Shown: one piece after another, positions 35,840 to 43,932 of the stretch
Position numbering within the stretch: position 1 is the first letter of the stretch
Layout: every line of letters starts with the position of its first letter
DNA from: Paenibacillus tarimensis
GTDB lineage: Bacteria > Bacillota > Bacilli > Paenibacillales > Paenibacillaceae
DNA length: 48,823 nucleotides
Reading direction: 5' to 3'
Assembly: GCF_021532315.1 (NCBI RefSeq)
Contig: NZ_JAKGAO010000032.1
Coordinates: forward strand, 1 to 48,823
The notes under the pieces: model-generated
What the model saw: only the letters and a program-made list of their open reading frames with translations
Databases searched by the model: none
Told to the model about the DNA's origin: nothing
Program-made: the position numbers and the translations under genes

Positions 35840-36058
35840 TTACCACATCGACTCTTCCTTCTTCTTCCGCGGAGCCTTGTGCTTCTTCACGAGCTTGGGC
35901 AGATGCTTCATGCTGCGGCCCATAGGACCCTTGCAGATTGGACACTCCGGATTGGCAGAGGAGGCCAGCTCAGCTCTTACCCAGCTCTTGCATTCCTTGT
36001 TCTTGCAGCGCCAAATAGGAACCGGTATAAGCTCGGGTTTTTCATTTCCCATCTCCAA
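35840..36058 (-). CDS. YdjO-like cold-inducible family protein
   Basis: This 72-residue protein carries a zinc-ribbon-like set of cysteines (CKNKECKSW and CPICKG) and a basic C-terminal tail (KHLPKLVKKHKAPRKKK). It resembles the YdjO family of small cold-inducible proteins in Bacillus. The start is a TTG at 36058 with GGGGGTGG upstream; an ATG two codons later is possible. Its molecular role is unknown; zinc binding is inferred. Confidence 0.7.
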   Translation of the reverse strand: MEMGNEKPELIPVPIWRCKNKECKSWVRAELASSANPECPICKGPMGRSMKHLPKLVKKHKAPRKKKEESMW

Positions 36059-36265
36059 AATTACCCACCCCCTGCTATAACATTGCCAAAAGTAGCGCCG
36101 GTCATGCGAAGCGTGCCGCTTCTGTCTGTGTCAGCGCACCTTGAGTAGCATACTTTAATCCGCCGCTGCATGGCAAGACCAGTCAGCAAATTCTCAAGCC
36201 CTATAATCTGCGGGTTGTACAGCCGTCTTCACGGAACCTTAGCGTGCACCCCAGCGCGCATGTGG

Positions 36266-36271
36266 TATACT
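36266..36271 (+). promoter_or_regulatory. Extended -10 promoter for the TIM-barrel gene
   Basis: TGTGGTATACT supplies a TGnTATACT extended -10. It lies 20 bases upstream of the ATG chosen at 36291, so the leader is very short. Confidence 0.4.
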
Positions 36272-36290
36272 GGGCGGTGGGGTGATAGAG

Positions 36291-37067
36291 ATGAACCTGA
36301 TCCGCTTGAAAGCAAATCTAGAGATGAAGAGTATTGAGGACAGGCTGCAGTATAATCCGTCCATCATTGAATTTTACTTGAGCGCTGACGACCTGGAGAG
36401 TCCAGAGCTTATACATGAACGGATCCGGCTCGTCAAGCAGCAGGGCTGCCGTGTATATTTACATCATCCGCCGAAATACGCGGGCCGGTTCCTGGACATT
36501 ATGAGCACCGATCCGGTGATGGAGCGCTTCTATATGGACTCTTCGAAACAGCTGGCGGAGATCTGCCGGCGTGAGGAGGTGCGCTGTGTCATCCACGGGA
36601 ACTACTCGGGCACCGAAAGCTGCGCCAGAGTGGACCGGGAGCTGACAGCGCGCATGCGCGATAGAATTGCGGCTGTTGAATCCTTTGCCTCCGGATATTT
36701 CCTCTGGGAGGATTCCATAGAAGGGCTGTTCAGCTATGCGAACCCTTATCTGATTGAAGAGGTGGTTGTCCCTCTTAAGCTGCCGGTGAACGTTGATGTC
36801 AGCCATACCTTCATCGCTTTCAAGGGCGATAACGGCAAGCTGGAGGAAGTTCTGAAGCGGACGAAGCCGTATGCGCAGTATTATCATCTGGTGGACAGCA
36901 TGGGCCAGTCGCATGATGCGCTCCCGCTCGGGCAGGGCCGGATCAATTGGCAGATGGTGAAGCCTTACGTGCAGGACAGCGACTTCATATTTGAGATCGG
37001 CCTTTCGGGCGATCATACCGACTGTACACCAATGGTTGAAAGTGCGAAATATTTTGAGCAAGTCTGA
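36291..37067 (+). CDS. Sugar phosphate isomerase/epimerase-like TIM-barrel protein
   Basis: This protein of about 258 residues has the pattern of xylose-isomerase-like TIM barrels (AP endonuclease family 2). Metal-site residues appear as His/Glu/Asp at VYLHHPP, VIHGNYSG, FLWEDS, NVDVSHTFIAF, YHLVDSMGQSHDALPLGQGRINW and FEIGLSGDH. The DVSH and HLVDS...H elements are typical. The ATG at 36291 has GGTGAT upstream; the GTG at 36282 lies inside that site. It stands alone with no sugar pathway genes next to it, so the substrate is unknown. Confidence 0.8.
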   Translation: MNLIRLKANLEMKSIEDRLQYNPSIIEFYLSADDLESPELIHERIRLVKQQGCRVYLHHPPKYAGRFLDIMSTDPVMERFYMDSSKQLAEICRREEVRCVIHGNYSGTESCARVDRELTARMRDRIAAVESFASGYFLWEDSIEGLFSYANPYLIEEVVVPLKLPVNVDVSHTFIAFKGDNGKLEEVLKRTKPYAQYYHLVDSMGQSHDALPLGQGRINWQMVKPYVQDSDFIFEIGLSGDHTDCTPMVESAKYFEQV

Positions 37068-37081
37068 CCTATGTGTAGGGG

Positions 37082-37645
37082 TTACGGCCTGACCCGGCCT
37101 TGCGGCCGGTCTTGCAGTTTCTGCAGCATATCCACGACCCATTTGGCGAGTGAGCCCATGATGAACAGGCTGATGAAAGATGAGTGAGCATTCCATTTCC
37201 CGGTTACGTAAATCTGAGCCCATTCCATGAACGGCAGCATAATGTAAGAAATGACGGCTGAGGCTGCTGCGAGCGCAAGCGCAAATCCTTTCCAGCCTGG
37301 CAGCCGGTAATATAATAAAGTTAATATTGTGGGAATAGCAAACAGATTTGCAGGCAGCATGGTAGGGATGATCGGTTCGAGCTGCATCCGGTAGTCGTAC
37401 CAGTCCATGGCTGTCGCCCAGTCATCCACATTCTTGTTGATCAGATAGATCACACCGTAATAAGCGGCTGCCTGAACAAGCTTATCCCGTTTCAACAGCA
37501 GGACAAGGGCAACCACACAAAGCAGGCACAGGGCGACTAGCGACCACCACTGCCAAGAGAACAAAGTGTACATATGCCAAAATTCCCAGCGCTGCCGGGT
37601 GAGCTCGTTAGAGAGCCTGTCGATTTCTTTGCCCATTTCCTTCAT
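37082..37645 (-). CDS. CBO0543 family membrane protein
   Basis: This 187-residue protein has an N-terminal soluble helix (1-28) and about five membrane helices (around 30-50, 58-75, 95-112, 118-137 and 155-175). The short charged loop DDWATAMDWYDYRMQLEP and the helix ends match CBO0543-type proteins of Firmicutes, which are of unknown function. It faces the preceding TIM-barrel gene convergently. GAAGGAGGAACAGAC precedes the ATG. Confidence 0.75.
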   Translation of the reverse strand: MKEMGKEIDRLSNELTRQRWEFWHMYTLFSWQWWSLVALCLLCVVALVLLLKRDKLVQAAAYYGVIYLINKNVDDWATAMDWYDYRMQLEPIIPTMLPANLFAIPTILTLLYYRLPGWKGFALALAAASAVISYIMLPFMEWAQIYVTGKWNAHSSFISLFIMGSLAKWVVDMLQKLQDRPQGRVRP

Positions 37646-37819
37646 GTCTGTTCCTCCTTCGGCATACGCCGATGATCAACTACTGGTAAAGTGTTTGCTG
37701 TAAAATGCAGTTTTATGAAAATAGTCTGATTATAGCGAGTGTAATGATCCTTAATTGGTGTTGCAGGCGGCTTACAGCCCCCTGCAGTATTTTTTTGTAC
37801 AGATAGCCGTAACTGATGG

Positions 37820-37848
37820 TTCCAAGGCGGCGGTTTCTGTGCTATAGT
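37820..37848 (+). promoter_or_regulatory. Promoter of the queuosine operon
   Basis: TTCCAA (37820-37825) and TATAGT (37843-37848) are separated by 17 bases, about 55 bases before the preQ1 aptamer. The rest of the 350-base gap from 37646 to 37995 is the riboswitch leader plus about 170 bases without clear features. Confidence 0.5.
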
Positions 37849-37902
37849 ACGGTGTGCAACTAAAGAGATTCTGAGCTCTGGTCTCCTGGACCTGCGCTCA
37901 GG

Positions 37903-37934
37903 AGAGGTTCGCGAACTCCCTCTATAAAAAACTA
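37903..37934 (+). promoter_or_regulatory. PreQ1-I riboswitch aptamer
   Basis: AGAGGTTC starts the P1/loop, CCCTCT closes it, and the conserved tail ATAAAAAACTA follows, exactly the class I preQ1 pattern. A 6-bp stem (CTCCTG/CAGGAG) lies just upstream. Between aptamer and gene is a GGATG/CATCC hairpin; with AGGAGATGA before the queC ATG, translational control is the likely mode. It should lower expression of the preQ1 pathway when preQ1 is plentiful. Confidence 0.9.
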
Positions 37935-37995
37935 CGGATGAACGGCATCCTCAATATTGGCGATGCTTATTTATCCATCTTTAGGAGATGACATC

Positions 37996-38658
37996 ATGAA
38001 TAAGGATAAAGCGGTCGTCGTGTTTAGCGGCGGTCAAGACAGCACGACCTGTCTGTTCTGGGCTAAGCAGCGCTATGCCCATGTAGAAGCCATTACCTTC
38101 CAATACGGCCAGCGCCATGCCGCAGAGCTGGACTGCGCCGCCTCCATTGCTGAAGAGCTGGATATTCCGCACCATGTGCTGGATATGTCCCTGCTTAACC
38201 AGCTGGCACCTAGCGCGCTTACGCGCGATATCCCCATTGAGACGATGGACAACGGGCTTCCCTCCACGTTTGTGGAAGGGCGCAACCTGCTGTTCCTTTC
38301 CTTTGCCGCCGTACTGGCCAAGCAGATTGGCGCCCGGCATATCGTGACGGGTGTATGTGAGACTGACTTCAGCGGCTACCCCGACTGCCGGGATAACTTT
38401 ATCAAGTCCCTATCTGTGACCCTTAATTTGGCGATGGATTATCCATTTGTAATAGAGACGCCTCTCATGTGGCTGGACAAAAAAGAAACCTGGGCCCTTG
38501 CGGACCGGCTCGGTGCTTTTGATTTTGTGCGTACACGAACGCTGACCTGCTACAACGGCATTGTGGCGAATGGCTGCGGAGAATGCCCGGCTTGCAAGCT
38601 TCGTGCTGCAGGCTTAGAGGAATACCTTCTTGAACGGGAAGGCGGTGTGCGGTCATGA
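37996..38658 (+). CDS. queC: 7-cyano-7-deazaguanine synthase
   Basis: This 220-residue enzyme makes preQ0 from 7-carboxy-7-deazaguanine, ammonia and ATP. The PP-loop SGGQDSTT is at about residues 10-17, and the zinc cysteines are in the C-terminal [10 protein letters not shown] segment plus the upstream LTCYNG. The ATG at 37996, with AGGAGATGACATC before it, is preferred over an in-frame ATG at 37957 inside the riboswitch leader. It is the first gene of the operon and overlaps queD by four bases. Confidence 0.95.
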   Translation: MNKDKAVVVFSGGQDSTTCLFWAKQRYAHVEAITFQYGQRHAAELDCAASIAEELDIPHHVLDMSLLNQLAPSALTRDIPIETMDNGLPSTFVEGRNLLFLSFAAVLAKQIGARHIVTGVCETDFSGYPDCRDNFIKSLSVTLNLAMDYPFVIETPLMWLDKKETWALADRLGAFDFVRTRTLTCYNGIVANGCGECPACKLRAAGLEEYLLEREGGVRS

Positions 38659-39092
38659 TGCAGCAAATGTACCCGCAAGTCAATCACCCCTACCAGTTTG
38701 AACTGAACAAGGATTTTCATTTTGCAGCTGCGCATTATGTTCCGGCGGAAGCGGCGGGCAAATGCCGCCAGGTACATGGCCATACGTATTTTGTCAACAT
38801 TACGGTAGCTGGCGATGAGCTGGATGACACCGGTTTTCTGGTGAATTTCTCCCTGCTCAAGAAGCTGATTCACGACCGTTTCGACCATACCCTGCTTAAC
38901 GAAGACAGCGAGCAGTTTGACGATACGGTTCCGTCACGCTTCCCGACAACTGAGGTGGTCGCGAAGACAGTGGCTGAGCTTGTGCAGCGGCAGCTGGATA
39001 CCCAGCCGAACAGGCCGCGCTGCGTGCAGGTGTTTTTGCGTGAAACACCGACCAGCTATGTCGTTTACCGGCCGAAAGCAGGCAGTCTATGA
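38655..39092 (+). CDS. queD: 6-carboxy-5,6,7,8-tetrahydropterin synthase
   Basis: This 145-residue enzyme converts dihydroneopterin triphosphate to 6-carboxytetrahydropterin. Zinc-binding His residues appear in FHFAAAHY and VHGHTYFV, the catalytic Cys in GKCRQVHGH, and the proton-relay DHTLLNE near residue 79. The ATG overlaps the queC stop and its own end overlaps queE by four bases, so the three enzymes are translationally coupled. Confidence 0.95.
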   Translation: MMQQMYPQVNHPYQFELNKDFHFAAAHYVPAEAAGKCRQVHGHTYFVNITVAGDELDDTGFLVNFSLLKKLIHDRFDHTLLNEDSEQFDDTVPSRFPTTEVVAKTVAELVQRQLDTQPNRPRCVQVFLRETPTSYVVYRPKAGSL

Positions 39093-39874
39093 CTGGCGGA
39101 CAGCTGCAGAAGGCAGAGGCCTTAGTCCACAGCCGCAAGACGGACTCCGTCCGGTTGCCCGTGCTGGAGATCTTCGGGCCTACAGTACAGGGAGAGGGGA
39201 TGGTCATCGGGCAGAAGACCATGTTCATCCGGACAGCAGGCTGCGATTACGCCTGCTCCTGGTGCGACTCCGCCTTCACTTGGGACGGCACGGCTAAAGC
39301 TGATATCCGGCTTCTAGAGGCGGATATTATCTATGAAGAGCTGTGTGAAACTGCCGGGGGCGAGGACCGGTTCGGCCACGTAACCTTGTCGGGAGGCAAC
39401 CCTGCTCTGCTAGCCGGTCTTGGTGAGCTAATTAGCCTGCTGCACAGCAGGGGCAAGCAGGTAGCCTTGGAAACCCAGGGAAGCCGCTGGCAGGACTGGT
39501 TTACCGAGATTGATGAATTGACGCTTTCACCGAAGCCGCCGAGCTCCGGAATGAAGACAGATTGGGAGATGCTGGATTCCATTATCAGCCGTTTGTCCGC
39601 AGCCGGGTCGGCCTTCAGTTTGAAAGTGGTTATATTTGATGAGCGCGATTTGGACTATGCTGTGCAGGTTCAGCAGCGCTATCCGGATGTGCAGCTGTTC
39701 GTACAGGCTGGCAATGACCGATTGGACGAAGCGGATGCCTCCCTGCTCCTTGTTCACCTGGCAGGCAGGTATGAGCATCTTGTCGGACAGGTCATGGAGC
39801 GTCCGGAATTGAACCGGGCCCGCGTACTGCCACAGCTTCATGCATGGATTTGGGGAAATAAACGGGGCGTCTAG
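39089..39874 (+). CDS. queE: 7-carboxy-7-deazaguanine synthase
   Basis: This 261-residue radical SAM enzyme forms the 7-carboxy-7-deazaguanine ring. The FGPTVQGEG entry motif leads to CDYACSWCDS, a CxxxCxxC cluster at about residues 52-59. Later LSGGNPALL contributes to SAM binding. It starts in the ATGA overlap with queD. The usual folE gene, which makes the pathway's first intermediate, is not in the window. Confidence 0.95.
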   Translation: MTGGQLQKAEALVHSRKTDSVRLPVLEIFGPTVQGEGMVIGQKTMFIRTAGCDYACSWCDSAFTWDGTAKADIRLLEADIIYEELCETAGGEDRFGHVTLSGGNPALLAGLGELISLLHSRGKQVALETQGSRWQDWFTEIDELTLSPKPPSSGMKTDWEMLDSIISRLSAAGSAFSLKVVIFDERDLDYAVQVQQRYPDVQLFVQAGNDRLDEADASLLLVHLAGRYEHLVGQVMERPELNRARVLPQLHAWIWGNKRGV

Positions 39875-39922
39875 AACACAAGATACTCGCAAATAAGCAT
39901 ACTAGATCAGGAGGATATCAGA

Positions 39923-40399
39923 ATGGCAGGAAGAGAAGATCATGAGCTGGACGGTGTAACTCTGCTAGGAAACCAGGGGACCAGCTATTTGTACGATTAT
40001 ACGCCTTCGGTTCTGGAGGCTTTCGATAACAAGCATCAGGGTCGTGACTATTGGGTAACTTTTAACTGTCCGGAATTTACGAGCCTGTGTCCCAAGACGG
40101 GACAGCCGGATTTTGCGACCATCACGATTCGCTATATACCGGATGTGAAGATGGTGGAGAGCAAATCATTGAAGCTTTATCTGTTCAGCTTCCGTAATCA
40201 CGGCGATTTTCACGAGGATTGCATGAATATTATTATGGATGATCTGATCCGGCTTATGAACCCGCGTTATATTGAGGTTCAAGGTGTTTTTACACCGCGC
40301 GGCGGCATATCGATTGATCCGTACTGCAATTGGGGCAGGCCTGGAACTAAGTATGAGCAGATGGCGGAATTCAGATTAATGCGTCACGAAATGAAATAA
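39923..40399 (+). CDS. queF: NADPH-dependent preQ0 reductase
   Basis: This 158-residue enzyme of the QueF type reduces the nitrile of preQ0 to preQ1. The catalytic Cys lies in [14 protein letters not shown], followed by the conserved [17 protein letters not shown] region and a C-terminal CNWGRPG. It begins 48 bases after queE with GGAGGATATCAGA upstream. The length fits the short, Bacillus-type QueF. With queCDE it completes the preQ1 branch controlled by the upstream riboswitch. Confidence 0.95.
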   Translation: MAGREDHELDGVTLLGNQGTSYLYDYTPSVLEAFDNKHQGRDYWVTFNCPEFTSLCPKTGQPDFATITIRYIPDVKMVESKSLKLYLFSFRNHGDFHEDCMNIIMDDLIRLMNPRYIEVQGVFTPRGGISIDPYCNWGRPGTKYEQMAEFRLMRHEMK

Positions 40400-40526
40400 T
40401 GATTATTTTTTCCATAAACAAGTAATTTTCTTGGAGGAGAAAACACGCATTCGTCGAAAGACATACAGAGACTACTAACATGATGCCGCTTGATGGCTCT
40501 CATGAACAAGGGGGTTCTATCTCATC

Positions 40527-42443
40527 GTGCCCAAGCTGACGGGTCTGGCTTTTCTACTCTTTATTCTTATCGTAGCCGCTCTGTCGGTCCCTTCTTTTCT
40601 GCTAGCGGAGAAGAAGCCGCCGGGCCCGGTTGTTGCCAAGTGGCAGCTGAAGTGGATCACGGATAATGAACCTGTCCCTGCGCTGCCCGCTTCCATGCAG
40701 GGCGGAGAATGGATTCAAGTGACCGCCAACAATCCGATAACGACCAAGCCTGACGGGGTTAACCGCGCATGGATCCGTTTTGAAGTGCCCCCGACTAATC
40801 TGGAGCGGCCCGGATTACTTATTGATAAGCTGTATGGTCACAGTATTGAGGTTTATAACAATAACCGGCTTGTTTATGAGAGCAATCGGACCTTCATGTT
40901 TGATAATAACAAGCTCCTGCTCCCGCTGGACAAAGGTCCGGAGGACAGGGAGTATCTGATCGATTTGACCACGATGAGCGACCGGATCGGTATTCAATCG
41001 GAGATTCGCGTAGGTGATTTGACAGCTCTCTCCGAGAGCTATGTCAAACGGGATCTGCCTGATCTGCTGCTTGGCGGATCGGTTGTTTTCATCGCAAGCA
41101 TCATGCTTGTATGCTCCGGGTTCTTGACGCGGCGGCAGCGTGATATCTGGATATCCCTGTGCCTTGTCGCGCTTTCGACTGGCGTCCTGCTCGTCGTCTA
41201 CTCACCGATCACCTACATGTTATTCGGACAGTACGGACACTCGATCCTGCTGCTGTTTGATGTATCACTGTTCGTGCTGCTTCCTTCGGTGACATACTTC
41301 TTTGACCGTGTGTTTGAAGGCAAGTATCCGGTAATCCGTAAATTTTGGATGTTCCAAATGGCCTATTCCCTGTTCAGCATCATTTTTCTTGTGGTGAATG
41401 TGCTGACGGAGGACCGTTTTTACCACACTTATTATTTCTTTACGGTCACCATTATGGGAATAGCAATGATACTCCAGTTTGTTCTGCTGACGGCTCTCGC
41501 ATTGATGAATGCTGCAAAAGGCAACAAGGACGCCGTTATTTTGTCTGTGGGTATTGCAATGGTAGCGGTTGCAAGTATAGCGGACCTTGCGATCTTTTAC
41601 GCCCGTTCCACCCATTATGAGCTGTTTCTATGGAAAATTGGAGTCATCTGCCTGATCGGTACGCTGGTGGTACTGCTTGCGCGCCGAATCGCTGCCGATC
41701 ACGATAAGCTGCTTGCTTATTCCAAGGAGCTGGAGCTGTTCAATCACAAGCTGCAGCGTACCGAGAAGATGCAGATTATTAGTGAGCTTGCGGCATCTGT
41801 CGCCCATGAGGTGCGAAACCCGCTGCAGGTTACAAGGGGCTTCCTTCAGCTGTTGTCTGAGAGGACGGATAATCAGAATCGTGTTTACATGCAGATGGCT
41901 ATCGATGAGCTGGACCGGGCTTCAGGCATCATTACCGACTTCCTGACCTTCGCCAAGCCGGAGCTCGATGAGCTGGATGTGCTGAATGTTGCCAAGGAAA
42001 TCAAACAAATTGAGGGCATCTTATCGCCGCTTGCTACTCAGATGGGAGGATCGCTCGTTGTGGATATCCCCGAAGATCTCCTTATTATGGGCAACTCCTC
42101 CAAGTTCAAGCAGGCATTCATCAACATGATGAAGAACAGTGTTGAAGCCTTGAACGGCAACGGTTGTGTAGAGGTATGGGCGTATGAAGCCAAGGAAAAG
42201 GTGGTAGTCCATATCCGGGACAACGGCGAGGGGATGGATGAGCAAGAGCTCTCCAAGCTTGGAGAGCCCTACTTTTCAACGAAGACGAAGGGGACCGGGC
42301 TTGGTCTTATGGTTACCTTCCGCATCATTGAGGTTATGAATGGAACAATCGAATTTAAGAGTAAGAAAGGGGCCGGAACGGAAGCAATTGTTAAGTTTCC
42401 GGCTGTTGACAGGGGATCCTTACCAGACGGCGTTGGCGCCTGA
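40527..42443 (+). CDS. Membrane sensor histidine kinase (sporulation-kinase-like catalytic half)
   Basis: This 638-residue kinase has an N-terminal membrane anchor (about 5-27), an extracytoplasmic domain of about 150 residues with a 7TMR-DISM-like beta layout, seven membrane helices (about 178-390), a HisKA domain with phospho-acceptor His427 in AHEVRNPLQVTRGFLQLL, and a HATPase domain (about 520-632; N box NMMKNSVEAL, DNGEGM, GTGLGLMV). The HisKA sequence is of the type found in sporulation kinases that feed Spo0F. No response regulator is adjacent. The start is a GTG; the nearest purine-rich site (AAGGGGG) is 12 bases away. Its last 24 bases overlap the 3' end of the convergent NHLP peptide gene. 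Confidence 0.85.
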   Translation: MPKLTGLAFLLFILIVAALSVPSFLLAEKKPPGPVVAKWQLKWITDNEPVPALPASMQGGEWIQVTANNPITTKPDGVNRAWIRFEVPPTNLERPGLLIDKLYGHSIEVYNNNRLVYESNRTFMFDNNKLLLPLDKGPEDREYLIDLTTMSDRIGIQSEIRVGDLTALSESYVKRDLPDLLLGGSVVFIASIMLVCSGFLTRRQRDIWISLCLVALSTGVLLVVYSPITYMLFGQYGHSILLLFDVSLFVLLPSVTYFFDRVFEGKYPVIRKFWMFQMAYSLFSIIFLVVNVLTEDRFYHTYYFFTVTIMGIAMILQFVLLTALALMNAAKGNKDAVILSVGIAMVAVASIADLAIFYARSTHYELFLWKIGVICLIGTLVVLLARRIAADHDKLLAYSKELELFNHKLQRTEKMQIISELAASVAHEVRNPLQVTRGFLQLLSERTDNQNRVYMQMAIDELDRASGIITDFLTFAKPELDELDVLNVAKEIKQIEGILSPLATQMGGSLVVDIPEDLLIMGNSSKFKQAFINMMKNSVEALNGNGCVEVWAYEAKEKVVVHIRDNGEGMDEQELSKLGEPYFSTKTKGTGLGLMVTFRIIEVMNGTIEFKSKKGAGTEAIVKFPAVDRGSLPDGVGA

Positions 42444-42656
42444 CTTACCATCATTCAGCTTCGCAGGGCTTGGCGGAATAACAAGATACACGTTATCCGC
42501 CGACTCTTCGACGGCCGTGATTTTCACGGATTCAGGCAGCTGGATGCCGAAGGCTTCTTTTACTGCCGCGACCGGGTCAGTCAGAAGCTTCTGTTTAAAG
42601 CTTGGGTCAGACCATGCCTTTTGGATAATCTCCGATTGGATAGCTGCAGCTGTCAT
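42420..42656 (-). CDS. NHLP-leader (nitrile-hydratase-like) small peptide with C-terminal Trp
   Basis: This 78-residue peptide begins MTAAAIQSEIIQKAWSDPSF; the ATG at 42656 has GGAAGGGG seven bases upstream. Residues 5-65 match the NHLP leader family derived from the nitrile hydratase alpha subunit: KAWSDP, FKQKLLTDP, then FGIQLPESVKI and VYLVIPPSP. These leaders guide RiPP maturation enzymes. After the leader only LNDGKSGANAVW remains, so the core is at most about ten residues and ends in Trp; the usual double-Gly cut site is reduced to SGA. It follows a class I isoprenoid-synthase-like gene by 66-72 bases. A Trp-modified RiPP is the leading interpretation; a stand-alone leader-like protein is the alternative. 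Confidence 0.75.
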   Translation of the reverse strand: MTAAAIQSEIIQKAWSDPSFKQKLLTDPVAAVKEAFGIQLPESVKITAVEESADNVYLVIPPSPAKLNDGKSGANAVW

Positions 42657-42688
42657 ATACATACCCCTTCCACAAAATTGTTATAATT

Positions 42689-42717
42689 ACAATATTAGTA
42701 TAACATCAATATTTAAA
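42689..42717 (-). promoter_or_regulatory. Promoter candidate inside the gap before the NHLP gene
   Basis: On the minus strand TTGATG and TTATAA are separated by 17 bases in a very AT-rich gap. This would give the peptide gene its own start about 25 bases upstream of its ribosome site, in addition to read-through from the enzyme gene. The coordinates are approximate by a few bases. Confidence 0.45.
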
Positions 42718-42728
42718 CCTATCTACCA

Positions 42729-43664
42729 TTATTTTACTAGTTTTGATAACCAATAGGATAAGCCTCCCTGCTCGAGCATCATGCGGCTGGACTCTATCTG
42801 CTTGACATCGTCTTCAAGCCGGCTGCAAACATAGTCGTGAAAAGCGGTCAGATGCTCAGGAACATTGTCTATTTGGGCAAGACGTACCCGGTTGGTTAAT
42901 GCCAGTGAAACATAGGGCTTAAGAGCATGATCGACATAAACAGCATGCTTGACAGCTTCTTCGGTTAATCGTTCTTCCTCCCCTAGTTGAAGTTTCTCCC
43001 GGATCAGCGCAAGCAGTGCATTATTACTCTCCACATTTAAATCATCCCTCCAGTCTGCCCAATCGTCTGCCAGCTGAAGAGTAGTAAGGACAAGATCAAC
43101 CGCTTCGGAGAAGTCGGGGATTAGGTTACCTGATCCGCCAAGCAGCAGTATCGCCGAGGAGGACAGCTTGAGCGGCCCGGCCTTCCGGGCAATGGAAGCC
43201 AAATCGCCGGTTGAGGTTCCGCTGATCCGTTCCGCAACGACATGCTCCGCCCAATCTCTTATATAGTTTTTGTAAAGCTTCCAGAGTGGGGAAGCGGCCG
43301 GAAAATGCTGTCTGTAACAGTCCATGAATGCCTCGTAAAACAGCTGCCCTATCGGTAAATACAGCCAGCGCTGGCTGTTATCCGTATCCATTGCATCGTC
43401 TATAATGAAGAAGTGAAGCATGGCCATGACGTTGGCGGCGGCGAGGTCCCGGCAGACGGCGGGCTTGACATCAGCTTGTCCCATTAGCCAGAATGGTAGT
43501 AAGTAACAGATGTAGTTCTTGCTGCTGTGCTCCATGCGGGGGTCAAAGTGGCTCAGATAAGCCAAACTCTCCCGGTCGAGCGGTGCGGGAAAGCCGGCCG
43601 CCACTTCCTTCACGCGGGCAAATACCCGTGTCAGTTCTTCCTCATAGTCATTAAGCCATTCCAT
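42729..43664 (-). CDS. Class I isoprenoid-synthase-like enzyme
   Basis: This 311-residue, almost entirely helical protein has the features of trans-prenyl diphosphate synthases and terpene synthases: a first Asp-rich motif DDAMD at 89-93, a Lys motif in GPLKLSSS (around residue 166), and a second acidic motif DDWADWRDD at 200-208. It lacks the other signatures of FPP/GGPP synthases (the usual FARM region and the RRG/GQxxD pattern), so it is a divergent family member. ComQ, the prenyltransferase that modifies the ComX pheromone, is a similar size (about 300 residues) and fold. The ATG has AGGTGGAGAG upstream. The gene precedes the NHLP peptide gene on the same strand, so the peptide is its likely substrate; small terpenoid synthesis is the alternative. 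Confidence 0.72.
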   Translation of the reverse strand: MEWLNDYEEELTRVFARVKEVAAGFPAPLDRESLAYLSHFDPRMEHSSKNYICYLLPFWLMGQADVKPAVCRDLAAANVMAMLHFFIIDDAMDTDNSQRWLYLPIGQLFYEAFMDCYRQHFPAASPLWKLYKNYIRDWAEHVVAERISGTSTGDLASIARKAGPLKLSSSAILLLGGSGNLIPDFSEAVDLVLTTLQLADDWADWRDDLNVESNNALLALIREKLQLGEEERLTEEAVKHAVYVDHALKPYVSLALTNRVRLAQIDNVPEHLTAFHDYVCSRLEDDVKQIESSRMMLEQGGLSYWLSKLVK

Positions 43665-43706
43665 CTCTCCACCTGCCTGCTTAAATATCGGTTATCCTCC
43701 GGCACC

Positions 43707-43724
43707 GGTTAAGCGGGGTTAAGC
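43707..43724. repeat. Direct repeat upstream of the isoprenoid-synthase-like gene
   Basis: GGTTAAGC occurs twice (43707-43714 and 43717-43724) with a 10-base period, one helical turn. This is the typical geometry of a response-regulator or activator box and lies 43-60 bases upstream of the minus-strand ATG. The rest of the 268-base divergent gap to the YkuK gene shows a TTTGGC-N14-GCCAAA inverted repeat (near 43772-43797) and no clear -35/-10 pair. Confidence 0.45.
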
Positions 43725-43932
43725 CAATAATGATATGTTAATTGTCTGGTGCGCGCATAATGCGCCGGGCTTTGGCCACACTGTTGGTAAGCCAAAATTA
43801 GGTTTGGAAATTATTGGTGCCAGTAAATCAAGCATAAGACAAAACAGACGGGATGTAAATCCTGGTAAATGCAGCAGTTATCGCAGCCGCCTTATTGCAC
43901 GTTTTACAAGAAAATGTGTGCAGGTGATGATG

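Noticed and set aside
42340-42756. 138-codon plus frame across the kinase end and the NHLP gene
   Set aside because: It overlaps two genes with clear family features and has no ribosome site; it reads as random sequence.
43735-43932. N-terminal extension of the YkuK protein
   Set aside because: It would exceed the family length by about 65 residues, has no start context, and lies in the regulatory gap.
43665-43932. ComA box in front of the synthase/peptide pair, expected if this were a true comQXPA locus
   Set aside because: No TTGCGG-N4-CCGCAA-like sequence was found, so I do not call it a com locus.
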